Positions 1 through 7,245 of a stretch of DNA of 64,000 bases are shown in pieces (the first letter of the stretch is position 1; each line of letters opens with the position of its first letter). Source of the DNA: Eubacteriales bacterium (GTDB lineage Bacteria > Bacillota > Clostridia > Lachnospirales > Lachnospiraceae); assembly GCA_030525875.1 (NCBI GenBank), contig JAUNDV010000005.1:1-64000 (forward strand), written 5' to 3'. The position numbers and the translations under genes are program-made. Below the pieces are notes generated by a model that saw nothing but the letters and a program-made list of their open reading frames with translations, ran no database searches and was not told the DNA's origin.

Positions 1-81
1 GGATGAGCATTGGCTCTTTCCATTTTATTTTTACACCATTATATGGACATAACTAAATATTTTTTTGAGAGGGGAGAAGCT

Positions 82-147
82 ATGGCAAAGTCACCTAATC
101 AGAAGCTTAAAAAAATGGTAAAGAAACAGGAAATTATAAAAATATGA
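82..147 (+). CDS. Small basic ORF coupled to the GNAT gene
   Basis: A 21-codon frame begins with ATG at 82, about 7 bases after a GGGGAG ribosome site. It encodes a lysine-rich peptide (starts MAKSPNQKLKKMVKK). Its stop overlaps the GNAT start as ATGA at 144-147, so it could act through translational coupling. I recognise no family. It may be a genuine small basic protein, a coupling leader, or the remains of a longer gene; length and context cannot decide. Confidence 0.35.
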   Translation: MAKSPNQKLKKMVKKQEIIKI

Positions 148-566
148 TAAGAAAAATAGAAAAAAGAGACATAGATGCAGTTGCAGATATCTGGCTTAAT
201 ACAAATCTTAAGGCGCATGATTTTATAGATGAAGCTTATTGGAAGTCTAATTATGATATGGTAAAAGAGATGTTCACTGAGGCTGAGATTTATGTATATG
301 AGCAGGAAGAAAAAGTTCTTGGATTTATAGGATTAAGCGATGATTATATAGAAGGAATATTTGTATCCTGTGATTCACAGTCAGGAGGCATAGGAAAGGC
401 CCTGGTTGATTTTGTGAAAGAGAAGAGGGAAAAGCTTAGTTTAAATGTATATGATAAAAATACAAGGGCAGTAAGGTTTTATGAGAGAGAAGGCTTTACG
501 ATAATAAGTGAAGGGACAGATAGGGATACAGGTGAGAAGGATCTTGAAATGCTGTGGCATAGATGA
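144..566 (+). CDS. GNAT family N-acetyltransferase
   Basis: A 140-residue single GNAT domain, predicted to transfer an acetyl group from acetyl-CoA to an amine. The acetyl-CoA loop is visible near residues 81-88 as S-Q-S-G-G-I-G-K. The C-terminal motif NVYDKNTRAVRFYEREGF is typical of the fold. The overall look (LNTNLKAHDFID near the N-terminus) resembles the YiaC/YjaB group of enterobacterial lysine acetyltransferases, but the substrate cannot be read from sequence. It starts inside the stop of the preceding small ORF and ends before a strong hairpin, so these two form a short transcript. Confidence 0.85.
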   Translation: MIRKIEKRDIDAVADIWLNTNLKAHDFIDEAYWKSNYDMVKEMFTEAEIYVYEQEEKVLGFIGLSDDYIEGIFVSCDSQSGGIGKALVDFVKEKREKLSLNVYDKNTRAVRFYEREGFTIISEGTDRDTGEKDLEMLWHR

Positions 567-624
567 GTCCTGCCGCATATGGTATGTAAAACAAATATTC
601 TTAACAGCTTAGGAAAATTAAAAG

Positions 625-667
625 TGGGGATGCGTTAGATAATCTTACTAGCGCAACCCCATTTATT
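625..667 (+). terminator. Intrinsic terminator after the GNAT gene
   Basis: GGGG-A-TGCGTTAG pairs with CTAGCGCAACCCC (one mismatch, one G-U) around a short loop and is followed by a T-rich tail. It lies between converging genes and the opposite strand is also T-rich, so it may serve the purine permease gene as well. Confidence 0.75.
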
Positions 668-691
668 TTATTTTTGTTCAATATTTTATTA

Positions 692-2110
692 TTAGCCGAG
701 AGTCATAAAAGCATATCTGAATATGAATACTAAAGAAATGATCCAGGTTAAAGCCTTGATTTCTTTTCCTCTTCCTGTGAAAAGCTTTATGAAGCAATAC
801 ATGATAAGACCTACAGCTACTCCATTTGCGATTGAATAGGTAAATGGCATGAATACTACTGTGCAGAATGCTGGTAATGCATTTGTCATATCGCTGAAAT
901 CAACATCCTTGATATTTCCAAGCATAAGTATACCTACAAATATTAATGCAGGAGCAGTAGCAGCACCTGGAACGATATTCACGATAGGTGCAAAAATGAT
1001 GGCACCTAAGAATAATAATGCTGTTACAAGGCTTGTCATACCTGTTCTTCCACCGGCTGCAATACCGGCGCTTGATTCAACTACAGTAGTAACTGTTGAA
1101 GTACCTACTAAAGCTCCTGCTGCTGTTGAGATTGCATCAGACATAAGAGCTTCCTTCATGTGAATGATCTCACCATCACTGTCAATCATACCAGACTGTT
1201 TTGCTGCTCCCATAAGTGTACCGATAGAGTCGAACATATTTACAAGAGAGAAGCTCAATACAAGCATGGTAACGGTTAATACGGTACTTACAAGATTTTC
1301 GCCTGCAAATAATCCTGCAAAATCCATCTTGAACAGAGAAACATCTGCAAAATCTCTAAACTTAGAAGCAATATTCATATCAAAAGCTGAAAGCTTTGTA
1401 ACTCCGAGAGGGATACCAACAATTGTTGCAGCTATGATACCAAACAGAATAGAACCCTTAACTCCCTTTGCATGAAGGACACCTATAACGATAAGACCAA
1501 CTAAGGCAACGAGTGCGCCACAAATAAGAACTATATCTCCTCCTTCTGTTCTCCATTGTGCAAAATCGACCATACTTACAAGAGTAGCATTATTGCCTAC
1601 TACAAGTCCGGCATTCTTAAGTCCGATAATAGTTATAAATAATCCGATTCCAGGTGTTATCGCCATTTTTACAGCATCAGGAATAGATCTGATTATTGCT
1701 TCTCTAAGACCTATTGCTGTAATTACAATGAAGAAAATACCTGAGATGAATACGATTACAAGAGCTTCATTATAGCTGTATCCCATTCCAAGGACAACTG
1801 TATAGGCAAAAAATGCATTAAGTCCCATACCAGGAGCCTGTGCAAAAGGAACCTTAGCATAAAGCGCACAAAGAATTGTTCCTATAAAAGCACCTATACA
1901 AGTACCAATAAATACTCCATTGGAAATCTTTTCTGCCATAACGGCATCACCCATAATGACATATGGATCAGCTAAAATCTGTGGGTTCAGTATTAAAATA
2001 TAGGCTATAGTTATAAATGTTGTAACTCCTGCCAATATTTCAATTTTCATTGTAGAGCCATTTTTTGAAATCCCAAAAAAACGTTCAAAAAAACCTTCCT
2101 TTTTTTCCAT
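692..2110 (-). CDS. pbuG: NCS2/AzgA-type guanine-hypoxanthine permease
   Basis: 472 residues with many hydrophobic segments. This is the AzgA-like branch of NCS2 nucleobase permeases, which import purines by proton symport. Diagnostic stretches are GVTTFITIAYILILNPQIL near residue 30, the AQAPGMGLNAFFAY motif near 90, and the ATAPALIFVGILM region near the C-terminus. Length matches the family (about 430-480). It is the only gene behind a guanine-type riboswitch, which supports a purine substrate. An in-frame stop just upstream makes ATG 2110 the only sensible start; the nearest Shine-Dalgarno (GTGAGG) is rather far, 13 bases away. The symbol is by analogy; PbuO is equally possible. Confidence 0.9.
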   Translation of the reverse strand: MEKKEGFFERFFGISKNGSTMKIEILAGVTTFITIAYILILNPQILADPYVIMGDAVMAEKISNGVFIGTCIGAFIGTILCALYAKVPFAQAPGMGLNAFFAYTVVLGMGYSYNEALVIVFISGIFFIVITAIGLREAIIRSIPDAVKMAITPGIGLFITIIGLKNAGLVVGNNATLVSMVDFAQWRTEGGDIVLICGALVALVGLIVIGVLHAKGVKGSILFGIIAATIVGIPLGVTKLSAFDMNIASKFRDFADVSLFKMDFAGLFAGENLVSTVLTVTMLVLSFSLVNMFDSIGTLMGAAKQSGMIDSDGEIIHMKEALMSDAISTAAGALVGTSTVTTVVESSAGIAAGGRTGMTSLVTALLFLGAIIFAPIVNIVPGAATAPALIFVGILMLGNIKDVDFSDMTNALPAFCTVVFMPFTYSIANGVAVGLIMYCFIKLFTGRGKEIKALTWIISLVFIFRYAFMTLG

Positions 2111-2256
2111 TTTACTACATAATCCTCACTTTCAAAAAATATCTGCCGCCTTGTGTAAAAAGGATAAAATCTGCAGCTCAATCCTAATCTGCCCGGCCAT
2201 GGCGTTTTTGGGATCGCTCTTCATTGTTAAAATATGGATTTAGTGACCAGACAAAC

Positions 2257-2296
2257 AAAAAAGAGCGACCACACAAGGTTATGTAGTCAACTCTTT
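2257..2296 (-). terminator. Riboswitch terminator overlapping the aptamer 3' side
   Basis: Read on the minus strand, AAAGAG-TT-GACTAC pairs with GTGGTC-G-CTCTTT around a loop of about 10 bases and runs straight into six T. The 5' arm consists of the 3' half of aptamer P3, J3/1 and the start of P1, so terminator and aptamer are mutually exclusive. Confidence 0.7.
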
Positions 2297-2342
2297 ACGG
2301 TAGTTGGTAGAAACACTGGGCCAATTCCCAGCATATACATAA
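2279..2342 (-). promoter_or_regulatory. Purine (guanine-class) riboswitch aptamer
   Basis: On the minus strand the invariant elements occur in order: P1 (TTATGTA/TACATAA), P2 (GCTGGG/CCCAGT), J2/3 TTTCTACC, P3 (CAACT/AGTTG) with loop CCGTAAA, and J3/1 GACTA. The C in GACTA is the specificity base that pairs with guanine or hypoxanthine; adenine switches carry T there. It sits in the leader of the purine permease. Loop L2 (AATTGG) is one base shorter than usual if the top G-C pair is counted as helix. Confidence 0.95.
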
Positions 2343-2371
2343 TTAAGCAGTGCTATATTCAAACAATTAAT

Positions 2372-2400
2372 ATATTAACACCTAATTATTTTTTAGTCTA
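2372..2400 (-). promoter_or_regulatory. Promoter for the riboswitch-permease transcript
   Basis: Minus strand: -35 TAGACT (2395-2400), 17-base spacer, -10 TAATAT (2372-2377). It would start RNA about 20 bases before the aptamer. Both boxes match the vegetative consensus at 4 of 6 positions. Confidence 0.45.
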
Positions 2401-2512
2401 TTGATGTTTATCACTATAATATTTAGACAGTTTAGTGAGATTTGCACAAATATAATGCGTTATACTTTATAAAATATAGCATTTTCACTTTATATCGCTT
2501 TAGTTTATCATT

Positions 2513-3451
2513 TTAGTTTACGTCACGTAAAAAGCTCTCAGCACTTTCTTTTATCGCTGTTACAAGCTCTCCGAGTACAGGATATTTCTTACAGGCTTCT
2601 TTGGAATAAAAGAGACAGAAGTCACCATTTGTAGTTTCTGATTCAAATGGAATATATACTATGTCACCTTCAGATATTCCATCATATCTTTTCAGGATAG
2701 GATAATAGGCCAGAGCATAAAAATCTGTCTGGGATCTTGCCATCTTTATGATACTTCCTACGGAATCCATCTGAATAAGATTGTCAGGAGATACGATGTC
2801 AAAGATTTCTTTGACAACAGGCTGTAAAGCTCCGGGAAGTGTCTCAGGCTTGGATTTAAGACCAAGATACTGGTTTTTTAAGTCCTCAGGAGTAATAGTT
2901 TCCTTTGAAGCCAGAGGATTGTTTTTGCTTACAAGGCAGCAGTATTCGCCTTTATATAATCTGAGTGGTGGGTTTCCCTGAAGTTTAGTGTATTTTTCCA
3001 TAAGTTTATTATCAGCGCAGACAAAGAGAGATAGAACAGGCTTCTCAGGATCATTGGATATGAATTCCTCAGGATTGCTGCTGTCATTGCAATATATTTT
3101 TAAATCAGGATGAATTTTTTTGAATTCAAAAACGACCTTAGGCAAAAGAAAATTTGCGAAGGAGGTCTGGATATATATATCTACACTTTTAAGAGGAACC
3201 CTCTTGGAGATATTAAGCCAGCCATGGTAATATGCGACCATTTGCTTTGCCTCGGGAAGGATTATCTTTCCGGCATCAGTCAGTTCTATACCATTTTTTG
3301 TTCTATAAAAAAGCTGGGCGCCGATTTCCTTTTCGAAAAGCTGAAGTGCCTTGGTAAGACTTGGCTGTGATATATATAATTTCTGCGCAGCCTCATTTAT
3401 TGACTGTGATTCGGACAGTGTGATGAAGTATTCCAAAACAGTAATCTTCAA
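2513..3451 (-). CDS. LysR-family transcriptional regulator
   Basis: 312 residues, the usual LysR length. The N-terminal winged helix-turn-helix (residues 1-60) shows SINEAAQKLYISQPSLTKALQLFEKE, and residues 90-300 form the periplasmic-binding-like effector domain. The start is TTG at 3451, 8 bases after GGGAGG (minus strand), so a non-ATG start is well supported. It is divergent from the UROD-like/transporter/4HBD cluster across 137 bases, the classic LysR arrangement, and therefore probably controls that cluster and itself. The co-inducer is unknown. Confidence 0.92.
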   Translation of the reverse strand: MKITVLEYFITLSESQSINEAAQKLYISQPSLTKALQLFEKEIGAQLFYRTKNGIELTDAGKIILPEAKQMVAYYHGWLNISKRVPLKSVDIYIQTSFANFLLPKVVFEFKKIHPDLKIYCNDSSNPEEFISNDPEKPVLSLFVCADNKLMEKYTKLQGNPPLRLYKGEYCCLVSKNNPLASKETITPEDLKNQYLGLKSKPETLPGALQPVVKEIFDIVSPDNLIQMDSVGSIIKMARSQTDFYALAYYPILKRYDGISEGDIVYIPFESETTNGDFCLFYSKEACKKYPVLGELVTAIKESAESFLRDVN

Positions 3452-3588
3452 AGATTTTACCTCCCAAAGTACAGTTATAGATTTTTTTCATATCTGTTGA
3501 TTTTATATATATTATCCAAATAATTGTCTATATGTTACCATGAAAATAACAAAAATGTCAATTAAACATAAAGCAAAGGAGATATGTT

Positions 3589-4626
3589 ATGACAAAGCGT
3601 GAAAGATTTCTTAACTTTTTGGCTAATAAGCCTGTAGACCGTGTACCTGTAGCTTTTTTCCATCATTTTATTGAAGATTGGACACTATTTGGACAGGGTA
3701 TTGAAAATGATGAAGTTTTTGAGAAGAACATCGAGGGTCATCGTATTGCAAAACAGATATTTGATCCTGATGTAGCAAAGATTATGAACGATTCACTTAT
3801 GCTCATGCCTGTAGAGGCTTCATTTGTAGAGACAGCTGATGATCTTCGAAAGGTAGAGCCTCTTTCATTAAATTCTAAGTTTGTACAGCGTACACTTGAG
3901 CTTACAAAGAGAGTTCGTGAAATTTATGCTGATAGTGACGTTCCTGTATATGCTACAAGCTTTTCACCTACTCTTGTGCTTAGAAGTGCACTTCCAGAAG
4001 GAAGAAGACCGGGACTTGGCGGACCAGAGACATATATCAAGCGTTTCATCAAGGAGGATCCGGAAGCTCTTGGAGTTGCATGCAAGGCAGTAAGCGATGG
4101 TATAATCGAGCTTAACAAGCTTCTTATCAAGGAAGCAGGTGTTGACGGAATTTATTTAAGCGTAAATAATCAGTCAGGCTTCTTCCCAGAGGAGGTATAC
4201 AGAAAATATATAGGACCTACAGAAAAGGCTGTGCTTGATGAGGCTAACAAGCTTAGCGATATGAATATGCTTCATATCTGTGGATTTATAGGTCAGGGAA
4301 ATGATCTCAATCTCTTTACAGATTTTGATGCTGCTGCATATAACTGGGCTGTTCATACAGAGAAGGTTTCTCTTACAGAAGGCAAGAAGCTGTTCCATGG
4401 AAAGCCTGTATTTGGTGGATTTGAGCAGAAGGGCTGCATTTACAATGGAACAAGAGAGCAGGTTGAGGAGTATGCATATAAGCTCCTTGATGAGGCAGGT
4501 CAGACAGGAATCATGCTTGGTGCTGACTGTACAGTTCCTGCTGATATTGATGATACTCATCTTGAGTGGGTTCGTCAGGCTGCTATTAAATATGCAGAGA
4601 ATCCTGTAAGAAAAATTCACTATTAA
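3589..4626 (+). CDS. Zinc-type UROD/MtaA/CmuA-family protein
   Basis: 345 residues, full-length TIM-barrel member of the uroporphyrinogen decarboxylase superfamily. It carries the pattern of the cobalamin methyltransferase branch: His229-X-Cys231 (MLHICG) and Cys314 (GADCTVP), the zinc ligands of MtaA/CmuA-type enzymes, which true HemE lacks. The N-terminal RERFLNFLANKPVDRVPV is also typical. No corrinoid protein or haem gene lies nearby, so a methyl-transfer or other demethylating/decarboxylating role on a small molecule is only inferred. AAGGAG precedes ATG 3589. It is first of three codirectional genes opposite the LysR gene. Confidence 0.8.
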   Translation: MTKRERFLNFLANKPVDRVPVAFFHHFIEDWTLFGQGIENDEVFEKNIEGHRIAKQIFDPDVAKIMNDSLMLMPVEASFVETADDLRKVEPLSLNSKFVQRTLELTKRVREIYADSDVPVYATSFSPTLVLRSALPEGRRPGLGGPETYIKRFIKEDPEALGVACKAVSDGIIELNKLLIKEAGVDGIYLSVNNQSGFFPEEVYRKYIGPTEKAVLDEANKLSDMNMLHICGFIGQGNDLNLFTDFDAAAYNWAVHTEKVSLTEGKKLFHGKPVFGGFEQKGCIYNGTREQVEEYAYKLLDEAGQTGIMLGADCTVPADIDDTHLEWVRQAAIKYAENPVRKIHY

Positions 4627-4683
4627 TAAACGTTTTTAGAAGCTAAGATACAAATAACTTCTTAGGGGGAAGGAGATTATCTA

Positions 4684-5868
4684 ATGGAAAACGATAAAAA
4701 AAGAGGTTTTGCTAAAACCTTTTCCATATGGTTTGGAATTGGTGCTTTGATGTTTGGAACTTACTGTGGAGCAAATATGGCGTCAGGAGTTTATGCTTCA
4801 GCATATATTGTAACTCTTGGCGGAGGCTGGGCTTTAGTATGGCTGGCTATGTTCTTTGCTTTCATGACATTTTTCTGTGCAGTGAGCCTTGTATTTATCC
4901 GTGTTTATAAGGTTAAGAACTACAATGAATACTATCTTGCACTTTATAATGTTCATAAGCCTGATTCAAATCCGGTAGCAAAGGCAGGCGTTACAGTATT
5001 CTTTGATATTTTTACAATGCTTAAGGGTCTTGTAAATGTTGCAGCTACAGTTGCACTTTTTACTGAGCTCATGAATGCACTTCTTGGAATTCCTACTACA
5101 ATAGCAAGCATAATGGGAATATTGCTTTTTGCAGTCCTCACTATCTACGGAGCAGGCTTCCTTAGAAAATTCAACACATTTATGACTGTTTCACTTATTT
5201 TATGTCTGGCAGCAATACTTATAGGCGTAATAGCTATAAGAGGAGATGTTCTTATGTCCAGAATTGGAAACTTCCAGGAAGGACTTGACTGGACAGGAAC
5301 AACAGTTAAGGCACACTTCCTTATGTTCCTTTCATATTGCTTCAATACCTCAGCATGGGGATCAACTCTTAGTAACTATGCCGACCAGATCAGAGATAAC
5401 CGTGATGCTATCGGCTCAGGTGTAATGATAGGACTTCTTGTAACAGCATTGTTTGCTATTACAGGCTGCATAGTTCTTCCATTTATGCCAGAGGTTATGC
5501 AAGGAACACCTATACTTATGATCTGTCAGCAGCATTTACCAAAGGTACTTACAGCTGTTTACTGGGTTGTTGTAATCTTTGCAGTTGCATCTACAGCACC
5601 AAGCTTTACATTCAACTTCTCAAACAGATGGGCTGGCGTATGGAAGACAGAGAAGCTTTCACATAGAGCAAAGTTCTTTATTCTTTCACTTGGATTCCTT
5701 CTTGCTTGTGGAATACTTTCACAGGTTGGACTTATGGCAATTGTTAAGAAGGGCTATACTCTTCTTGGAAATATAGCACTCTTTGCAGTTATTATCCCAA
5801 TCTTCATATCAATTCCACGTATGATCAAGCAGGATAAGGCTGACAAACTCGCAGCACAGCAGAAATAA
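4684..5868 (+). CDS. YkvI-like multispanning membrane transporter
   Basis: 394 residues, roughly 10-11 hydrophobic segments. The first helix carries GIGALMFGTYCGANMASG, a glycine-rich unwound-helix pattern seen in APC-superfamily transporters and in the poorly characterised YkvI family. A second conserved region is SAWGSTLSNYADQI near residue 225. It is probably a secondary transporter for a small solute; the substrate is unknown but is plausibly the compound handled by the flanking enzymes. It lies 57 bases after the UROD-like gene, and GGGGGAAGGAG precedes the start. Confidence 0.7.
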   Translation: MENDKKRGFAKTFSIWFGIGALMFGTYCGANMASGVYASAYIVTLGGGWALVWLAMFFAFMTFFCAVSLVFIRVYKVKNYNEYYLALYNVHKPDSNPVAKAGVTVFFDIFTMLKGLVNVAATVALFTELMNALLGIPTTIASIMGILLFAVLTIYGAGFLRKFNTFMTVSLILCLAAILIGVIAIRGDVLMSRIGNFQEGLDWTGTTVKAHFLMFLSYCFNTSAWGSTLSNYADQIRDNRDAIGSGVMIGLLVTALFAITGCIVLPFMPEVMQGTPILMICQQHLPKVLTAVYWVVVIFAVASTAPSFTFNFSNRWAGVWKTEKLSHRAKFFILSLGFLLACGILSQVGLMAIVKKGYTLLGNIALFAVIIPIFISIPRMIKQDKADKLAAQQK

Positions 5869-5886
5869 TATTGATAACATTTTTAG

Positions 5887-5919
5887 AGCCGGGACTTGGA
5901 TATAAAGTAAAGCCCGGCT
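5887..5919 (+). terminator. Hairpin between transporter and 4HBD genes
   Basis: AGCCGGG pairs perfectly with CCCGGCT around a loop of about 19 bases, followed by TTAAATG rather than a T-run. More likely a partial terminator or processing/stability element setting unequal expression than a full stop. Confidence 0.4.
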
Positions 5920-5948
5920 TTAAATGAAAATGAAAGGCGGATAAGATT

Positions 5949-7064
5949 ATGAAAGAAATTATATGGAAACCAGAACTGCACAGTTTTGACAGCTGCAAGG
6001 AATTTGCAGAGGAGTTTAATCTTTGTGAGTCAGATCTGGTCCTTACAAATGAATATATTTTCAATCCATATTTTGGTGAGCTTGACTTAAAATGCAGCAT
6101 TATATATCAGGAAAATTATGGTATGGGAGAACCTACAGATATAATGACTGAGGCAATTATGAAGGATGCAGCAAAGACCGACTGTAAGAGAATAATTGCC
6201 ATCGGAGGAGGAACTGTTATAGATATAGCCAAGGTACTTGCAGTTGCAGGAGATGAGAGCATAGATGAACTTTATGCTATGGCACCAGATATGCCAAAGC
6301 GCAGAGAGCTTGTTATAATACCTACAACCTGTGGAACAGGAAGTGAGGTTACTAATATTTCAATACTTAACCGCACCAGACTTGGTACAAAAATGGGTCT
6401 TGTAGGACCTGCCATGTATGCGGATTATGCAGTCCTTATCCCTGAGCTTTTAGAGAAGCTTCCTTTTGGAGTCTTTGCAACCAGCTCTATAGATGCTCTT
6501 GTTCATGCAGTTGAATCATCTTTATCTCCAAAGGCAACAGTTTACACAAAGCTGTTTGGTTATAAGGCTATTGAAATGATCATCAAGGGATATCAGATAA
6601 TAGTAAGGGATGGAAGAGATGCGTTAAAGCCTTTACTTAAGGATTTTCTTACAGCCTCCAATTTTGCGGGCTTTGCATTTGGCACTGCAGGCTGCGCGGC
6701 TGTGCATGCAATGAGCTATCCTTTAGGTGGAAAATATCATGTTCCTCACGGAGAAAGCAATTATGCAATGTTTACTGGCGTTCTCAAGAATTACATGGAA
6801 ATAAAAAAGGATGGAGAGATTGCTATTATGAATGCATATCTTTCGGAGCTTCTTTCATGTGATGAAAATGAGGTATATGATAGACTTGAGGAGCTTTTAA
6901 ATCAGATTCTTCCTAAAAAAGCACTTCATGAATATGGCGTTAAGGAAGAAGAGCTTCCTGTATTTGCAAAATCCGTTATTGAGACACAGACACGTCTTAT
7001 GAATAACAATTTTGTTCCACTTGATGAGGAGAGAGTACTCAAGATATATAAGGAGCTTTATTGA
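5949..7064 (+). CDS. 4hbD: 4-hydroxybutyrate dehydrogenase, iron-type
   Basis: 371 residues, group III iron-dependent alcohol dehydrogenase. The NAD-binding segment IAIGGGTVIDIAK is near residue 85; metal-ligand regions are SSIDALVHAVES and the HAMSYPLGGKYHVPHGESN block near residue 255. As I recall it, the Clostridium kluyveri 4HbD sequence is the same length and shares motifs such as TTCGTGSEVTN and the C-terminal RLMNNNF/YKELY region. That enzyme interconverts succinate semialdehyde and 4-hydroxybutyrate. No CoA-transferase or 4-hydroxybutyryl-CoA dehydratase is nearby, so the physiological aldehyde could differ. It ends the LysR-linked cluster. Confidence 0.82.
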   Translation: MKEIIWKPELHSFDSCKEFAEEFNLCESDLVLTNEYIFNPYFGELDLKCSIIYQENYGMGEPTDIMTEAIMKDAAKTDCKRIIAIGGGTVIDIAKVLAVAGDESIDELYAMAPDMPKRRELVIIPTTCGTGSEVTNISILNRTRLGTKMGLVGPAMYADYAVLIPELLEKLPFGVFATSSIDALVHAVESSLSPKATVYTKLFGYKAIEMIIKGYQIIVRDGRDALKPLLKDFLTASNFAGFAFGTAGCAAVHAMSYPLGGKYHVPHGESNYAMFTGVLKNYMEIKKDGEIAIMNAYLSELLSCDENEVYDRLEELLNQILPKKALHEYGVKEEELPVFAKSVIETQTRLMNNNFVPLDEERVLKIYKELY

Positions 7065-7078
7065 TAATATTATTTATA

Positions 7079-7140
7079 CATAAGAAGTGAGAATGATAGT
7101 ATTTTCATGCATAAGAAGTGAAAATGATAATATCTTTCAT
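7079..7140. repeat. Tandem 31-bp direct repeat, two copies
   Basis: Units at 7079-7109 and 7110-7140 both begin CATAAGAAGTGA and end TTCAT(G), with a few mismatches. About half of a third, degenerate unit precedes them (7062-7079). Only two full units and no spacers, so not CRISPR. Confidence 0.8.
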
Positions 7141-7147
7141 ATTTAAA

Positions 7148-7245
7148 TAAAAATGACGAGGCAAAGCTTTTGCACTGATCTTAAATTAGATTTAGAAATC
7201 TGATTTTTGGAGAAAAGTACACGGCTTACACCTCGTCATTTTTTT
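7148..7245. terminator. Long-looped inverted repeat between converging genes
   Basis: AAATGACGAGG (7151-7161) pairs perfectly with CCTCGTCATTT (7231-7241), and both ends are flanked by A/T runs, so it could stop transcription in both directions. The loop is unusually long, about 69 bases, and contains a smaller AGATTT/AAATCT hairpin. Confidence 0.55.

Noticed and set aside
849..1475. Two plus-strand ORFs of about 100 codons opposite the purine permease
   Set aside because: They are antisense shadows of a membrane protein with no ribosome site and no family resemblance.
7079..7140. CRISPR-like repeat
   Set aside because: Two adjacent 31-base units with no spacers and no cas genes nearby.
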